Shown here: positions 49,891 to 59,305 of the stretch, piece by piece
Numbering within the stretch: position 1 is the stretch's first letter
Layout of the letters: each line of letters begins with the position of its first letter
NCBI RefSeq assembly: GCF_019459225.1
Contig: NZ_JAIAZY010000002.1
Span: forward strand, 124,001 to 188,000
Direction of reading: 5' to 3'
DNA length: 64,000 nt
From: Bacillus sp. IITD106
GTDB lineage: Bacteria; Bacillota; Bacilli; Bacillales; Bacillaceae_C
Position numbers and translations under genes: made by a program
The notes under the pieces: model-generated
Databases searched by the model: none
Told to the model about the DNA's origin: nothing
What the model saw: the letters and a program-made list of their open reading frames with translations, nothing else

Positions 49891-50310
49891 TTAAATATAA
49901 AACATATAAGCATCAGGCGTATTATCGTCTGAATGATTCGCCAAATCCTCAATGGTTGTATTATCCAATACTTCCTTCACGGCGTCTCGAATTCTCATCC
50001 ATAATGCACGCTTTGCAGGTTCCTCATCTTCGATTCCTTCAACAGGACTGATAGGACCTTCCAAAACACGAATAATATCAGCAGCGGTTATTTTGGATGG
50101 CTCATCTGCCAATACATAGCCCCCGTAAGCCCCTCTAATACTTCTAACAAGTCCCGCATTGCGTAATGGACCTGCCAATTGCTCCAAATAATGTTCAGAT
50201 AGATTATGATTTTGCGCAATTGATTTTAAAGAAATTGGTCCTTCTTCATGTCTTTTTGCGAGCTCAATCATAATCGTTAATCCATATCTGCCTTTTGTAG
50301 AAATCTTCAT
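49891..50310 (-). CDS. cymR: cysteine metabolism repressor CymR (Rrf2 family)
   Basis: A 139-residue Rrf2-type winged-helix regulator that, with CysK in B. subtilis, represses cysteine and sulfur-uptake genes. N-terminal MKISTKGRYGLTIMIELA and the recognition helix SEHYLEQLAGPLRNAGLV plus GAYGGYVL are conserved. It has no cysteine, so it is not an iron-sulfur IscR. The start ATG overlaps the stop of the membrane-protein gene (TAATG). Confidence 0.95.
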   Translation of the reverse strand: MKISTKGRYGLTIMIELAKRHEEGPISLKSIAQNHNLSEHYLEQLAGPLRNAGLVRSIRGAYGGYVLADEPSKITAADIIRVLEGPISPVEGIEDEEPAKRALWMRIRDAVKEVLDNTTIEDLANHSDDNTPDAYMFYI

Positions 50311-50975
50311 TAACTTGCACCTCGTTCTAATTCTTTCCCTACATTATGATTTATATTTTTACTTACTATTTTATCAGTTAATCGTTGACATTGCGGTAAA
50401 GCAATTCCGATAAACGTCCCTAGAGTTACACTAAAAATAAGTGTGCCGATAAAGACGGGTCCTCCTAGCAGCCACCCTATGAAAAGTACGACGATTTCCA
50501 TTATCCTTCGAACTGTTGACACTTTCCAGCCTGTCTTTGCCTGCATAGCGAGCATAAAACTGTCTCTAGGTCCTGCCCCTAGCTTAGCTGAAATGTAAAT
50601 GCCCATCCCATATGAATAAAGAATCATACCAATAAAAAACATTACTATTTTACTTATTAGGGTTTTCGGTTCAGTCAAAAATGGGAGGAGCAAGAACATA
50701 TCTATAAAAAATCCAATGAGCAGCATATTTAAATACGCACCGAATTGCGGCCACTTTTTCATAAGTAGTGCAGAACTACCTAATATAGTTACACCTACTA
50801 GAATGGACCACGTGCCAATTGTAAGGCCAAATTGATAGAACAGTCCTACATGCAGCACATCCCAAGGAGAAACCCCGAAATCTGAAACAATCATCAAAAC
50901 AATTCCAAGCGACATAATGAGTAAACCTATCGTAAAAATGATAAGTCTTAATATTAAATGGCCGTTTTTTTGCAT
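50310..50975 (-). CDS. YczE/YyaS/YitT family membrane protein
   Basis: A 221-residue membrane protein with about five hydrophobic helices. The GVSPWDVLHVGL and KLGAGPRDSFMLAM repeats are typical of the YczE/DUF6198 family, which lacks a known transport substrate. ATG 50975 follows AAGGAG. Its stop overlaps the cymR start by one base, and the cymR ribosome binding site lies in its last codons, so the two are translationally coupled. Not part of the B. subtilis cymR locus that I recall. Confidence 0.8.
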   Translation of the reverse strand: MQKNGHLILRLIIFTIGLLIMSLGIVLMIVSDFGVSPWDVLHVGLFYQFGLTIGTWSILVGVTILGSSALLMKKWPQFGAYLNMLLIGFFIDMFLLLPFLTEPKTLISKIVMFFIGMILYSYGMGIYISAKLGAGPRDSFMLAMQAKTGWKVSTVRRIMEIVVLFIGWLLGGPVFIGTLIFSVTLGTFIGIALPQCQRLTDKIVSKNINHNVGKELERGAS

Positions 50976-51093
50976 CCCTGAATACTCCTTCACATTGCTT
51001 CATTATAGCACATACATATTCTTAAATGCATTTCTACTAAAGTTTTGATATGATAGAATGAAATATATAGAACATAGGTTTGGAGAGATCACT

Positions 51094-52362
51094 TTGAAAA
51101 ATCAACCTTTAGCCTTTAGAATGCGCCCCCAAACAATTGAAGAAGTGGCTGGGCAACAGCATTTAGTTGGAGAAGGGAAAATCATTTCGAGAATGGTAAA
51201 AGCAAAACAGCTTTCTTCTATGATATTATATGGTCCTCCCGGCATCGGAAAAACATCCATTGCCAGCGCTATTGCAGGAAGTACAAATTATGCCTTTAGA
51301 ACGTTGAATGCCGTAACAAATAATAAAAAGGATATGGAAATAGTAGCAGCAGAAGGAAAGATGAGTGGAAAAGTTATATTATTATTGGATGAGGTCCATA
51401 GACTTGATAAAGGAAAACAAGATTTTTTGCTGCCTTTTTTAGAAAACGGAACGATTATCTTAATAGGTGCCACAACAAGTAATCCGTATCATGCTATAAA
51501 TCCTGCCATTCGAAGCCGCTGTCAAATTTTCGAACTTTTCCCGCTAACGGAAACAGAAATAAAAGAAACTTTGCTAAGAGCATTGGAAGATCCTAAAAGA
51601 GGTCTTGGCTCGTATTCCATTTCTGTTGATGAAAGAGCATTATTCCACCTTGCCACTGCAAGCAATGGAGACGCTAGAAGTTCATTGAACGCATTGGAAC
51701 TTGCCGTTTTATCAACTGAACCAATTGAAGATGGTGTCATTCACATAACAGAGTCAATTGCTGAAGAATGTCTGCAAAAGAAAAGCTTAGCACACGATAA
51801 AGATGGCGATGCCCATTATGATGTATTAAGCGGCTTCCAAAAATCAATTAGGGGCAGTGACGCGAATGCTGCACTTCATTATTTAGGTCGTTTAATAGAA
51901 GCGGGGGATCTACCTAGTATTTCAAGACGCCTACTCGTCATTGCCTATGAAGATATCGGTCTTGCCAATCCACAAGCGGGACCGCGGACACTAGCAGCAA
52001 TACAAACCGCAGAAAAAATTGGATTCCCAGAGGCCAGAATCCCACTTGCTAATGCTGTAATAGAGCTATGCTTATCACCTAAATCTAATTCTGCCATCTG
52101 TGCAATCGATGAGGCGTTAGCTGACATTCGTGCTGGACTTGCTGGAGAAGTTCCACTCCATTTAAAAGATGCTCATTACAAAGGTGCAAAAGAGCTTGGT
52201 AGAGGAATCGATTATAAGTACCCACATGATTATGAAAACGGTTGGGTGAAGCAGCAGTATCTTCCTGATAAAATAAAAGATAGACAATATTATAAACCGA
52301 AACTAACTGGAAAATTTGAGCAAGCTCTCGCTTCTGTATACGAAAAAATTAATAAAAGCTAA
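51094..52362 (+). CDS. rarA: replication-associated recombination protein RarA
   Basis: A 422-residue AAA+ ATPase (MgsA/RarA, Mgs1-like) acting at stalled replication forks. Walker A GPPGIGKTS near residue 48, Walker B ILLLDEVHRL, sensor IGATTSNPY and the MgsA C-terminal domain SRRLLVIAYEDIGLA and YKYPHDYENGW are all present. The start is TTG 51094, after GGAGAG by eight to nine bases; the twelve codons to ATG 51058 precede the ribosome binding site. YrvN in B. subtilis. Confidence 0.95.
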   Translation: MKNQPLAFRMRPQTIEEVAGQQHLVGEGKIISRMVKAKQLSSMILYGPPGIGKTSIASAIAGSTNYAFRTLNAVTNNKKDMEIVAAEGKMSGKVILLLDEVHRLDKGKQDFLLPFLENGTIILIGATTSNPYHAINPAIRSRCQIFELFPLTETEIKETLLRALEDPKRGLGSYSISVDERALFHLATASNGDARSSLNALELAVLSTEPIEDGVIHITESIAEECLQKKSLAHDKDGDAHYDVLSGFQKSIRGSDANAALHYLGRLIEAGDLPSISRRLLVIAYEDIGLANPQAGPRTLAAIQTAEKIGFPEARIPLANAVIELCLSPKSNSAICAIDEALADIRAGLAGEVPLHLKDAHYKGAKELGRGIDYKYPHDYENGWVKQQYLPDKIKDRQYYKPKLTGKFEQALASVYEKINKS

Positions 52363-52365
52363 TGT

Positions 52366-52399
52366 AAAAGGCAGTAGGAATCCATCCTAGCTGCCTTTT
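52366..52399. terminator. bidirectional terminator rarA / tcdA
   Basis: Stem AAAAGGCAGTAGGA / TCCTAGCTGCCTTTT (one mismatch), 5-nt loop, between convergent genes; it overlaps the tcdA stop codon. Confidence 0.9.
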
Positions 52400-53162
52400 A
52401 TCCTTCATTTACTCTATGAATAGGAATATCCTTCAAAATTTCCCTAACAACATAGCTTGCCATAATAAGACCCGCTGTAGAAGGAACAAATGCGTTAGAA
52501 GATGGCGGCATTTGCGCCTTTCGAATCTCCGAATCATCTTTTCCGACCGTTTTACGAACGTCTTCACGAATGACAATCGGGCTTTCATCTGAAAAAACAA
52601 CCGGTATTCCTTTTTTAATTCCTTCTTTTCTTAACCTTGTTCTAATTACTTTCGCAATTGGATCTGTATGCGTTTTAAAAATATCTTTAATCATTAAGCG
52701 TGTCGGATCCATTTTATTTGCCGCGCCCATGGACGAAATAATAGGAATGTCCCGCTTTAAGCACTCTTTTATTAGGTGGATTTTGTAGGAAATTGTATCC
52801 GAAGCATCTACAACAAAATCAGGCTTATGTTCAAAAAACGTCTCATATGTTTCTTCCGTATAAAACATCTTTAAAGCTACAACTTCACAATCAGGATTAA
52901 TATCTTCAATTCTTTTTTTCATTAAGTCGACTTTTGGCTGTCCGACTGTCGACAATAATGCAATAAGTTGTCTATTTACATTCGTTATATCAACATCATC
53001 TTTATCTACGAGAATAATTTTTCCTATATTTGTTCTTGCCAATGCTTCTGCTGCAAACGTCCCTACACCGCCTACACCAAGAATGGCAACCGTAGTATTT
53101 TTTAATAAATCCAGTCCTTCTTTTCCAATTGCCAATTCATTTCTCGAAAATTGATGCAACAT
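52398..53162 (-). CDS. tcdA: tRNA threonylcarbamoyladenosine dehydratase
   Basis: A 254-residue E1-like ATP-binding protein that cyclises t6A37 in tRNA to ct6A. The nucleotide site is LGVGGVGTFAAEALAR, followed by LVDKDDVDITNVNRQ and VDASDT. Length equals B. subtilis YrvM. ATG 53162 is chosen with GGAGCTG upstream; upstream codons overlap the 6S RNA trailer. Partner enzymes (cysteine desulfurase relay) may be the nearby YrvO. Confidence 0.93.
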   Translation of the reverse strand: MLHQFSRNELAIGKEGLDLLKNTTVAILGVGGVGTFAAEALARTNIGKIILVDKDDVDITNVNRQLIALLSTVGQPKVDLMKKRIEDINPDCEVVALKMFYTEETYETFFEHKPDFVVDASDTISYKIHLIKECLKRDIPIISSMGAANKMDPTRLMIKDIFKTHTDPIAKVIRTRLRKEGIKKGIPVVFSDESPIVIREDVRKTVGKDDSEIRKAQMPPSSNAFVPSTAGLIMASYVVREILKDIPIHRVNEG

Positions 53163-53235
53163 ACAAATCAGCTCCAAATTTTGTTCAGTCTTTTTCTTCT
53201 GAAATAGAATAAATGAAAAGAAGTATTTTAGCAAC

Positions 53236-53263
53236 AAAAAAACAGCCTTCGTTTTTAAGGCTG
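53236..53263 (-). terminator. intrinsic terminator of the 6S RNA gene
   Basis: Stem CAGCCTT / AAGGCTG with a 7-nt loop and seven T residues on the minus strand, downstream of the mature 6S RNA 3' end. Confidence 0.85.
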
Positions 53264-53276
53264 CTGCATTCTAGTT

Positions 53277-53470
53277 TTAAAAGTCCCAATCGTGCCGTCT
53301 GTTAAAGATCCTTTGTTTTGAACCCGCTCTTGGCAGGTGGGTGTCCTGCTCCAGGCCTCATGTGTCCTCTCGCAGAGGCTTGCATTCAGTCTGGAAACTC
53401 CAGACTCCCGTAGGTATGAGATGTCGGTCAAAACGAAAAGGTATATAGACGAACACATCAGGACTTCTTT
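53277..53470 (-). ncRNA. ssrS: 6S RNA (6S-1 / BsrA type)
   Basis: About 190 nt on the minus strand, beginning AAGTCCTGATGTGTT and ending ATTGGGACTTTT, which pair as the closing stem. Internal blocks GCAAGCCTCTG, GAGAGGACA and GGACACCCACCTGC match B. subtilis 6S-1 RNA, which lies in the same place between aspS and yrvM (tcdA). 6S RNA folds like an open promoter and sequesters SigA RNA polymerase. End points are estimated to a few bases. An overlapping open frame here is chance. Confidence 0.92.
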
Positions 53471-53480
53471 TGTTGATTAA

Positions 53481-53509
53481 ATACTATCATAGGAAAATTC
53501 TTTTTTCAA
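53481..53509 (-). promoter_or_regulatory. SigA promoter of the 6S RNA
   Basis: Minus-strand TTGAAA (53504-53509) and TAGTAT (53481-53486), 17-bp spacing, placing the start a few bases before the 6S RNA 5' end. Confidence 0.75.
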
Positions 53510-53556
53510 ACGTTAATACATGGGAAAATATCACTAATTTGTCTGTTACAGTTCGA

Positions 53557-55338
53557 TTACAAAACCTTTTCAGGCCTTGTATTTACAGTGAGATGCAGTT
53601 CTTCTAGTTGATCCTCACTAACTTCATCAGGGGCTTTCATTAACAGATCACTTGCGCTTGCTGTTTTAGGGAATGCAATGGTATCACGCAAGCTATTTCT
53701 GCCTGCTAAAAGCATGACGATTCTATCAAGCCCTAGAGCAATGCCACCATGAGGCGGTGTGCCGTATTCAAATGCTTCCAGCAAAAATCCAAATTGCTCC
53801 TTTGCTTCTTCCATTGAAAATCCTAGCACTTTAAACATTTTCTCTTGTATGTCACGCTCAAAAATACGGAGAGAACCGCCGCCTAATTCATATCCATTTA
53901 ACACTAAGTCATATGCTTGTGCTTTCACATTGCCAGGATCTGTTTCCAGCTTATCCAAATCCTCGCGAGACGGCATAGTAAATGGATGATGGGCAGCATA
54001 GTAGCGATTTTCTTCCTCATCATATTCTAATAATGGCCATTCCGTAATCCATAGGAAATTATATAGCTCTTCATTGATCAATCCTAAGTCTTTACCAAGC
54101 TTTAAGCGTAAAGCCCCTAAAGAATCTGCCACCACTTTTTTCGAATCAGCGGCAAATAAAAGCAAGTCCCCTTGTTCTGTAGAAAGGAATTCACATAATT
54201 CATTTTGCTCCTGTTCAATAAAGAATTTTGCAATTGGCCCTTTTAATCCTTCCGCTTCAACTTTTAGCCAGGCAAGACCTTTAGCTCCGTAGCGAGCGGC
54301 AAATTCGCCTAAACCGTCAATATCTTTTCTAGAATATTTATCCGCCCCGCCTTTCACGACTAATGCTTTTACTTGCCCACCAGCGGAAATGGCATTTGAA
54401 AATACTTTAAAGCTTGAGTTTTCGACTAGTTTGGAAATATTTTGCAGTTCCATTCCAAAACGTGTATCCGGTTTATCAGATCCGTATCTTTCCATTGCAT
54501 CTTCATATGGCATAATCGGGAATGGTGTTTTGATTTCAAGCCCTTTTGTTGTAAGCATTACTTGCTTCATCATGCGCTCTACCATCTCTCTTATATCTTC
54601 CTGGCTCATAAAACTAGCCTCAATATCAATTTGTGTAAATTCCGGTTGGCGGTCCGCACGTAAATCTTCATCACGAAAACATCTGGCAATTTGATAATAT
54701 TTATCAAATCCACTTACCATCAGTAACTGCTTGAATAATTGCGGAGATTGAGGCAGTGCAAAAAATTCACCGGGATGCACTCTACTAGGAACTAAATAAT
54801 CTCTTGCTCCTTCAGGAGTACTTTTCGTCAATATTGGAGTTTCTATATCCAGATAGCCTTCTTCATCCAAAAAATTTCGAATCGTCCTTGTAACGGTTGA
54901 ACGCATTTTAAAAACATCATACATTTCTGGTCTACGAAGATCTAAATATCTATATTTCAAGCGGATATCTTCGGCTGCTTCAGAATTATTTTCAATCATA
55001 AACGGCGGAGTTTTCGCTTCGTTTATGATGTTCACTTCAGAAACGACAATTTCAATTTTACCTGTTTTCAAATTATCATTAATCGTTCCTTCAGCTCTGG
55101 CAACAACCGTCCCACGCACATCCACAACATACTCATTTCGAACTTTTTCAGCAACCTGTAAAGCAGACTCTGAAATCTCAGGATTGAAAACAATTTGCAC
55201 AACACCTGATCGATCCCTAAGATCAATAAATATTAATCCACCTAAATCACGGCGTCTCTGTACCCAACCTTTTAAAATAACGGACTCTCCAATTGATTTT
55301 TCGGTAATCTCACCGCAATAATGTGTTCTTCCAAACAT
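53557..55338 (-). CDS. aspS: aspartyl-tRNA synthetase
   Basis: A 593-residue class II synthetase of bacterial type. The N-terminal OB anticodon domain ([22 protein letters not shown], in pieces) is followed by the catalytic domain with the bacterial GAD insertion, motif 2 [21 protein letters not shown] and motif 3 [16 protein letters not shown] 55338 follows GAGGAGG. It lies 12 bp after hisS and so shares the T-box-controlled transcript. Whether it also charges tRNA-Asn was not decided. Confidence 0.97.
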   Translation of the reverse strand: MFGRTHYCGEITEKSIGESVILKGWVQRRRDLGGLIFIDLRDRSGVVQIVFNPEISESALQVAEKVRNEYVVDVRGTVVARAEGTINDNLKTGKIEIVVSEVNIINEAKTPPFMIENNSEAAEDIRLKYRYLDLRRPEMYDVFKMRSTVTRTIRNFLDEEGYLDIETPILTKSTPEGARDYLVPSRVHPGEFFALPQSPQLFKQLLMVSGFDKYYQIARCFRDEDLRADRQPEFTQIDIEASFMSQEDIREMVERMMKQVMLTTKGLEIKTPFPIMPYEDAMERYGSDKPDTRFGMELQNISKLVENSSFKVFSNAISAGGQVKALVVKGGADKYSRKDIDGLGEFAARYGAKGLAWLKVEAEGLKGPIAKFFIEQEQNELCEFLSTEQGDLLLFAADSKKVVADSLGALRLKLGKDLGLINEELYNFLWITEWPLLEYDEEENRYYAAHHPFTMPSREDLDKLETDPGNVKAQAYDLVLNGYELGGGSLRIFERDIQEKMFKVLGFSMEEAKEQFGFLLEAFEYGTPPHGGIALGLDRIVMLLAGRNSLRDTIAFPKTASASDLLMKAPDEVSEDQLEELHLTVNTRPEKVL

Positions 55339-55350
55339 GTAAAATCCTCC

Positions 55351-56622
55351 TCATCGGCTAAGCTTACAAAATTCATCGATAAAATGCTCTAATGAAATTT
55401 CAGTTTGTTCTCCAGTTTCTAAATTTTTTGCGGCAATATTACCTGTTTTTAATTCATCATCACCTAAAATAATGGCGAATTTAGCTCCTGTTCTCTCTGC
55501 CGCCTTAAATTGGGCTTTCATCTTTCGATTCAAGTAATCGCGATCAGAAGAGAATCCAGCTTTACGCAGTTTTTGTAATAAAGTGACGGAATAGTCTTTT
55601 GCCTCTTCTCCAAGGGCAATGATATAGCAATCAACGGAATGTTCTGCTTCAATATTAATTCCTTCTGCTTCCAAAGCACTTAATAGTCTTTCCATACTTA
55701 ATGCAAACCCGATTCCCGGAGTATCTGGTCCGCCCATTTCTTGCACTAGGCCATTATATCTCCCGCCACCGCATAACGTCGTGATCGCTCCGAAACCTTC
55801 TGCCTCACTCATTATCTCAAATGCAGTATGATTATAGTAATCCAATCCTCTAACGAGTGTTGGATCGACAATGTAATCGATGTCCATCGCTGATAAGTAT
55901 TGTTTCACCTTTTCAAAATATTGCTTGGATTCTTCATTTAAATATTCAAGAATAGATGGAGCAGTTTTCATAAGTTCATGCTCTCGATCTTTTTTACAAT
56001 CTAAAATTCTTAGCGGATTTTTCTCAAGTCTTTTTTGACAGTCACTGCAAAATTCACCAATTCTAGGTTGGAAGTGGTTGATCAATGCCGCTCTATGCGC
56101 ATTCCTGCTTTCATTGTCACCTAGACTATTTATGACTAGACGTAATTTCTTTAATCCTAGTGACTTGTACAATTCCATAGCAAGAGAAATAACTTCTGCA
56201 TCAATGGCAGGATCCATACTTCCTAACGCCTCAACCCCAAACTGTACAAATTGACGGTACCTGCCTGCTTGTGGACGCTCATAGCGGAACATGGGACCTA
56301 AGTAATAGAGTTTTACAGGTTGAGTAGGATTCCCAAACATCTTGTTCTCGGCAAAGGATCGAACAACTGATGCCGTCCCTTCTGGTCGGAGTGTTATATT
56401 TCTTCCCCCTCTATCGCGAAAAGAGTACATTTCCTTTTGAACTATATCAGTTGTGTCTCCAACTCCACGCAAAAAAAGTTCAGTATTTTCAAAAATTGGT
56501 GTGCGAATTTCCCTGTACTGGTATTTATCGCATATTTCTTTTGCTTTGTTCTCAATGAACTGCCACTTTTCAACGACTCCCGGAAGAATGTCTTGCGTCC
56601 CTCTCGGTATTTGTATAGCCAT
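55351..56622 (-). CDS. hisS: histidyl-tRNA synthetase
   Basis: A 423-residue class II synthetase. N-terminal [12 protein letters not shown], motif 2 [16 protein letters not shown] and the histidine-specific [13 protein letters not shown] and GGGRYNGL segments are present; the C-terminal anticodon domain follows. ATG 56622 follows AAAGGAGGAAG. First gene of hisS-aspS, directly behind a T-box leader. Confidence 0.97.
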   Translation of the reverse strand: MAIQIPRGTQDILPGVVEKWQFIENKAKEICDKYQYREIRTPIFENTELFLRGVGDTTDIVQKEMYSFRDRGGRNITLRPEGTASVVRSFAENKMFGNPTQPVKLYYLGPMFRYERPQAGRYRQFVQFGVEALGSMDPAIDAEVISLAMELYKSLGLKKLRLVINSLGDNESRNAHRAALINHFQPRIGEFCSDCQKRLEKNPLRILDCKKDREHELMKTAPSILEYLNEESKQYFEKVKQYLSAMDIDYIVDPTLVRGLDYYNHTAFEIMSEAEGFGAITTLCGGGRYNGLVQEMGGPDTPGIGFALSMERLLSALEAEGINIEAEHSVDCYIIALGEEAKDYSVTLLQKLRKAGFSSDRDYLNRKMKAQFKAAERTGAKFAIILGDDELKTGNIAAKNLETGEQTEISLEHFIDEFCKLSR

Positions 56623-56674
56623 AATACTTCCTCCTTTTTCCTCTAAATATCATATAAGGCAATCTTTTTATAAA

Positions 56675-56982
56675 TAAAAAACTCCCGTCCCTTGTTTCGA
56701 AAAACAAGGGACGAGAGATTATTTCCCGCGGTGCCACCCTTTTTGAAGCTGAATAAACAGCTCCCACTCAAACAGTTATCGCCTGCTTACGTCCATTCCT
56801 ATTAAGAAATAATCTGTTCGAAATGGAAGCCTACGGAATGTGCTTCATTGAGACGATATGGAGAAATGCTTTCAGCCAAGGCATTTCCTCTCTTTCCATC
56901 CTGTTCCCAATTACTTTTTCCCTCATTGGCTTAAGTATGATAAGCTATAGCCACTTTCCGTTTCAAGCTATAACATAATTAT
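56675..56982 (-). promoter_or_regulatory. T-box riboswitch of hisS-aspS (His, CAC specifier)
   Basis: On the minus strand AGGGTGGCACCGCG (56727-56740) is the T-box, and a strong terminator CGTCCCTTGTTT / AAACAAGGGACG with a T run lies at about 56675-56715. The distal loop motif AGAGAGGAAATGCC...GGCTGAAAG and the specifier-loop triplet CAC (56840-56842) indicate tRNA-His. Confidence 0.92.
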
Positions 56983-56988
56983 TCATTT

Positions 56989-57017
56989 ATCATACGAATA
57001 TCATAAAACTTTGTCAA
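56989..57017 (-). promoter_or_regulatory. SigA promoter of hisS-aspS
   Basis: Minus-strand TTGACA (57012-57017) and TATGAT (56989-56994) with 17-bp spacing, directly upstream of the T-box leader. Confidence 0.85.
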
Positions 57018-57053
57018 TACATACCATAGTTGTTTTTTATTTTGCTCTCAAAT

Positions 57054-57230
57054 TTATGACCTGCCTATTTTCTTTTTAAAGCCTTTAACATCCGTCAATG
57101 ATAATCCATATTCCGATGTAGGCTCTTCCATAATCGTATAGCACTCTTTTTCAATGCTATTTTTAAAATTTAAAGAAAAAAGCTGAGTTGAACTAAAGGA
57201 AGCTATACGATTTTGTTCATTCGCTCTCAA
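57054..57230 (-). CDS. small hypothetical protein, 58 aa
   Basis: A 58-codon frame starting at TTG 57230, seven bases after a full AAGGAGG (57238-57244). The product is hydrophilic, without a membrane segment, and begins MRANEQNRIASF, ending in a basic FKKKIGRS. Between hisS and the amidase gene, where B. subtilis carries the small gene yrzK; I cannot confirm homology. The strong ribosome binding site and lack of any other content in this gap support it. No function can be given. Confidence 0.65.
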   Translation of the reverse strand: MRANEQNRIASFSSTQLFSLNFKNSIEKECYTIMEEPTSEYGLSLTDVKGFKKKIGRS

Positions 57231-57271
57231 CTTGGTGCCTCCTTACCATTTATAGTTTTAAAAAAAAGTAA

Positions 57272-57313
57272 AAAGTTTGTACGTCGCTGAACGGGCGCCT
57301 TGCGCTTTTCTAA
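57272..57313 (+). repeat. dispersed repeat, copy R4 (core only)
   Basis: AAAGTTTGTACGTCGCTGAAC-GGGCGCC-TTGCGCTTTTC matches the right half of R1 (GAAGTTTGTACGTCGATGAGC). Lies between the small gene at 57054-57230 and the amidase gene. Confidence 0.65.
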
Positions 57314-57375
57314 TTAGTTTTGCCCATTTTTTAAAATTTAAAAGGATTCTTCCCACATTTCCACGAATATTACAT

Positions 57376-57405
57376 TTGATTAGAATACCTTACTATTGGT
57401 AAAAT
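57376..57405 (+). promoter_or_regulatory. SigA promoter of the amidase gene
   Basis: TTGATT (57376-57381) and TAAAAT (57400-57405) with 18-bp spacing, about 50 bp upstream of the start. Confidence 0.6.
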
Positions 57406-57456
57406 TGATTTTTAGTAAGTACTGGATTTAGTTAGCTAGAAAGGCGGTTTCGTTTT

Positions 57457-58701
57457 TTGGGGAAAAAACTATTCTTATTTATAATCATTCCATTATTATT
57501 TGTTACTTTATTCATACGATATTCTCCAATTATAAAAGCGGATTCAGATACTATCGTTATTACTGGAGAAATAGTGAATGTTCGCGAAAAACCAGGTACA
57601 ACATATTCAATCATTACCCAAATACGAAAAGGGGAAACATATGAAATAAAAAATGAAAAAGATGGTTGGTATGAAATAAAGCTCCCTTCTGGAAAAAAAG
57701 GGTGGATAGCAAATTGGTTAGCTCAGGAGCAAAATTCACCAACTAAAACAAATAAGGGTATGGTAACAGCTGATCATTTAAACATTAGATCTGAGCCAAC
57801 TCTTACGGGTTCTGTAATTGGAAAGCTTCAAATGGGTGATGAAGTCGTTATTTTAGACCATAAAGATGATTGGTTTGAAATAGATTATGCATCTGGCAGT
57901 GCATGGGTCAGCAGTGCTTATATTGAAAAAATGGAGACAAGTCAGTCTAATACCGCTATTCAGGAAGAAAATTATATTAGCGCATTATACGATGACACCA
58001 ATATTAGAAAAAAACCAACCTTAAAATCAGCTATTATAGGACAAGCCTCTTCAAATGATGTATTTAAAGTTTTGAAAAAAGAGGGAGACTGGTATCAGAT
58101 TGAATACACTGCCGGAAAAAAAGGTTATATAGCAAGTTGGATTGTCACAGGTACAAATGAAGTCTCTTCAAAAACGATTGTCATCGATCCTGGTCATGGA
58201 GGGCGAGATGAAGGAGCCGCTGGGGCAAACGGGACTTTAGAAAAAGATTTAACGTTGAATGCGGCACTGCTTCTAGGTGAGAAATTAAAAAAAGCTGGTT
58301 TTAACGTAATCTTAACTAGATCCTCAGATGAATATGTTAGTTTACAGGATCGTGCAGAACTGGCTTATATAAAAAATGCCGACGTTTTTATTAGCTTGCA
58401 CTTTGATAGTATTGATGACAGTTCAGTTCATGGCCATACAACTTATTATTATTACGAAGATGAAGGAAAAATAGCTGAGTCGATTCATAACCGTATTACC
58501 GATGCTATTCATATTTCGGATCGTGGAGTCAGATATGGTGACTATTATGTTCTTAGAGAGAATCAACAACCATCGATTTTACTCGAGCTTGGATACTTGA
58601 GTAATCCCGCAGAAGAAAAAGTGATTAAAACGAAAAAATACATGAATAAAATTACGGACGCCATTGAAAAAGGCATATCAGACTATTTTTCTGGGAATTA
58701 A
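57457..58701 (+). CDS. N-acetylmuramoyl-L-alanine amidase with SH3b domains (YrvJ-like)
   Basis: A 414-residue secreted or membrane-tethered cell-wall amidase. An N-terminal hydrophobic signal segment (about residues 4-22) is followed by three bacterial SH3 domains (about 30-90, 105-160, 175-230; each with NVREKPG / NIRSEPT / NIRKKPT-like motifs) and an Amidase_3 domain with zinc ligands in DPGHGGRDEG, EKDLTLN and SLHFDS, plus catalytic LLELGYLSN. TTG 57457 follows AAAGGCGG by eight bases. Related to B. subtilis YrvJ, which is longer. Confidence 0.9.
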   Translation: MGKKLFLFIIIPLLFVTLFIRYSPIIKADSDTIVITGEIVNVREKPGTTYSIITQIRKGETYEIKNEKDGWYEIKLPSGKKGWIANWLAQEQNSPTKTNKGMVTADHLNIRSEPTLTGSVIGKLQMGDEVVILDHKDDWFEIDYASGSAWVSSAYIEKMETSQSNTAIQEENYISALYDDTNIRKKPTLKSAIIGQASSNDVFKVLKKEGDWYQIEYTAGKKGYIASWIVTGTNEVSSKTIVIDPGHGGRDEGAAGANGTLEKDLTLNAALLLGEKLKKAGFNVILTRSSDEYVSLQDRAELAYIKNADVFISLHFDSIDDSSVHGHTTYYYYEDEGKIAESIHNRITDAIHISDRGVRYGDYYVLRENQQPSILLELGYLSNPAEEKVIKTKKYMNKITDAIEKGISDYFSGN

Positions 58702-58708
58702 AAAAACA

Positions 58709-58760
58709 AAAAGTGTAAACGAAGGCTTGTTCATCGAGTGCTTGCGATAGACGGAATTAG
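58709..58760 (-). repeat. degraded dispersed repeat, copy R6
   Basis: AAAAAGTGTAAACGAAGGC-TTGTTCATCGA resembles the inverse end of the repeat, and GTGCTTGCGATAGACGGAATTAG resembles parts of R5 and R7. Located between the amidase gene and its terminator. Confidence 0.4.
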
Positions 58761-58809
58761 TCTTTTAAAAAAATTAGTCCTAATGTTGTAATATTTAATT
58801 TTCTGAAAA

Positions 58810-58848
58810 AAAAGGCTAGCCTTTCACAAGAGAAAGGTTAGCCTTTTC
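58810..58848. terminator. bidirectional terminator amidase / dtd
   Basis: 16-bp stem AAAAGGCTAgCCTTTC / GAAAGGtTAGCCTTTT with a 6-nt loop, flanked by A and T runs, between convergent genes. Confidence 0.9.
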
Positions 58849-58850
58849 AT

Positions 58851-59288
58851 TTATCTTTCTAATACAAGTGTCACTGGACCGTCGTTAATTAATTTTACAT
58901 CCATCATTGCGCCAAAAACACCGGTCTCCACATGAATTCCTTTTTCGGTTAACAATTTATTGAAGTGGTGATACAACTTTTGAGCATGCTCTGGGTTTGC
59001 TGCATCCATAAAATTAGGTCTTCGTCCTTTAGTGCAGTCTCCATAAAGAGTGAATTGCGAAATGGATAAAATGGCTCCCCCTTCATCGATTAGTGAGCGG
59101 TTCATTTTTCCCGCTTCATCCTCAAAAACACGCAAATGGACAATTTTATCTGCGAGCCATTCACATTCCTTTTCAGTGTCTTCATGGGTGATCCCCACTA
59201 ATAATACAAAACCCTTTTTAATCGAACCAGTAATATTTCCTTCTACGGTCACACTTGCCTCTTTACTTCTTTGCAATACCACTCTCAT
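58851..59288 (-). CDS. dtd: D-aminoacyl-tRNA deacylase
   Basis: A 145-residue proofreading enzyme that hydrolyses D-aminoacyl-tRNAs. Signatures are [14 protein letters not shown] at the N terminus, the SQFTLYGD motif and the C-terminal NDGPVTL, equivalent to the Gly-cisPro site (GPVT). Length is normal. It follows relA by 17 bp, the order of B. subtilis relA-dtd (yrvI). Confidence 0.95.
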   Translation of the reverse strand: MRVVLQRSKEASVTVEGNITGSIKKGFVLLVGITHEDTEKECEWLADKIVHLRVFEDEAGKMNRSLIDEGGAILSISQFTLYGDCTKGRRPNFMDAANPEHAQKLYHHFNKLLTEKGIHVETGVFGAMMDVKLINDGPVTLVLER

Positions 59289-59305
59289 TACCTATAATTA
59301 CTCCT

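Noticed and set aside
53255-53458. 67-codon open frame on the minus strand
   Set aside because: It lies inside the 6S RNA gene, has no ribosome binding site and its composition is explained by the RNA.
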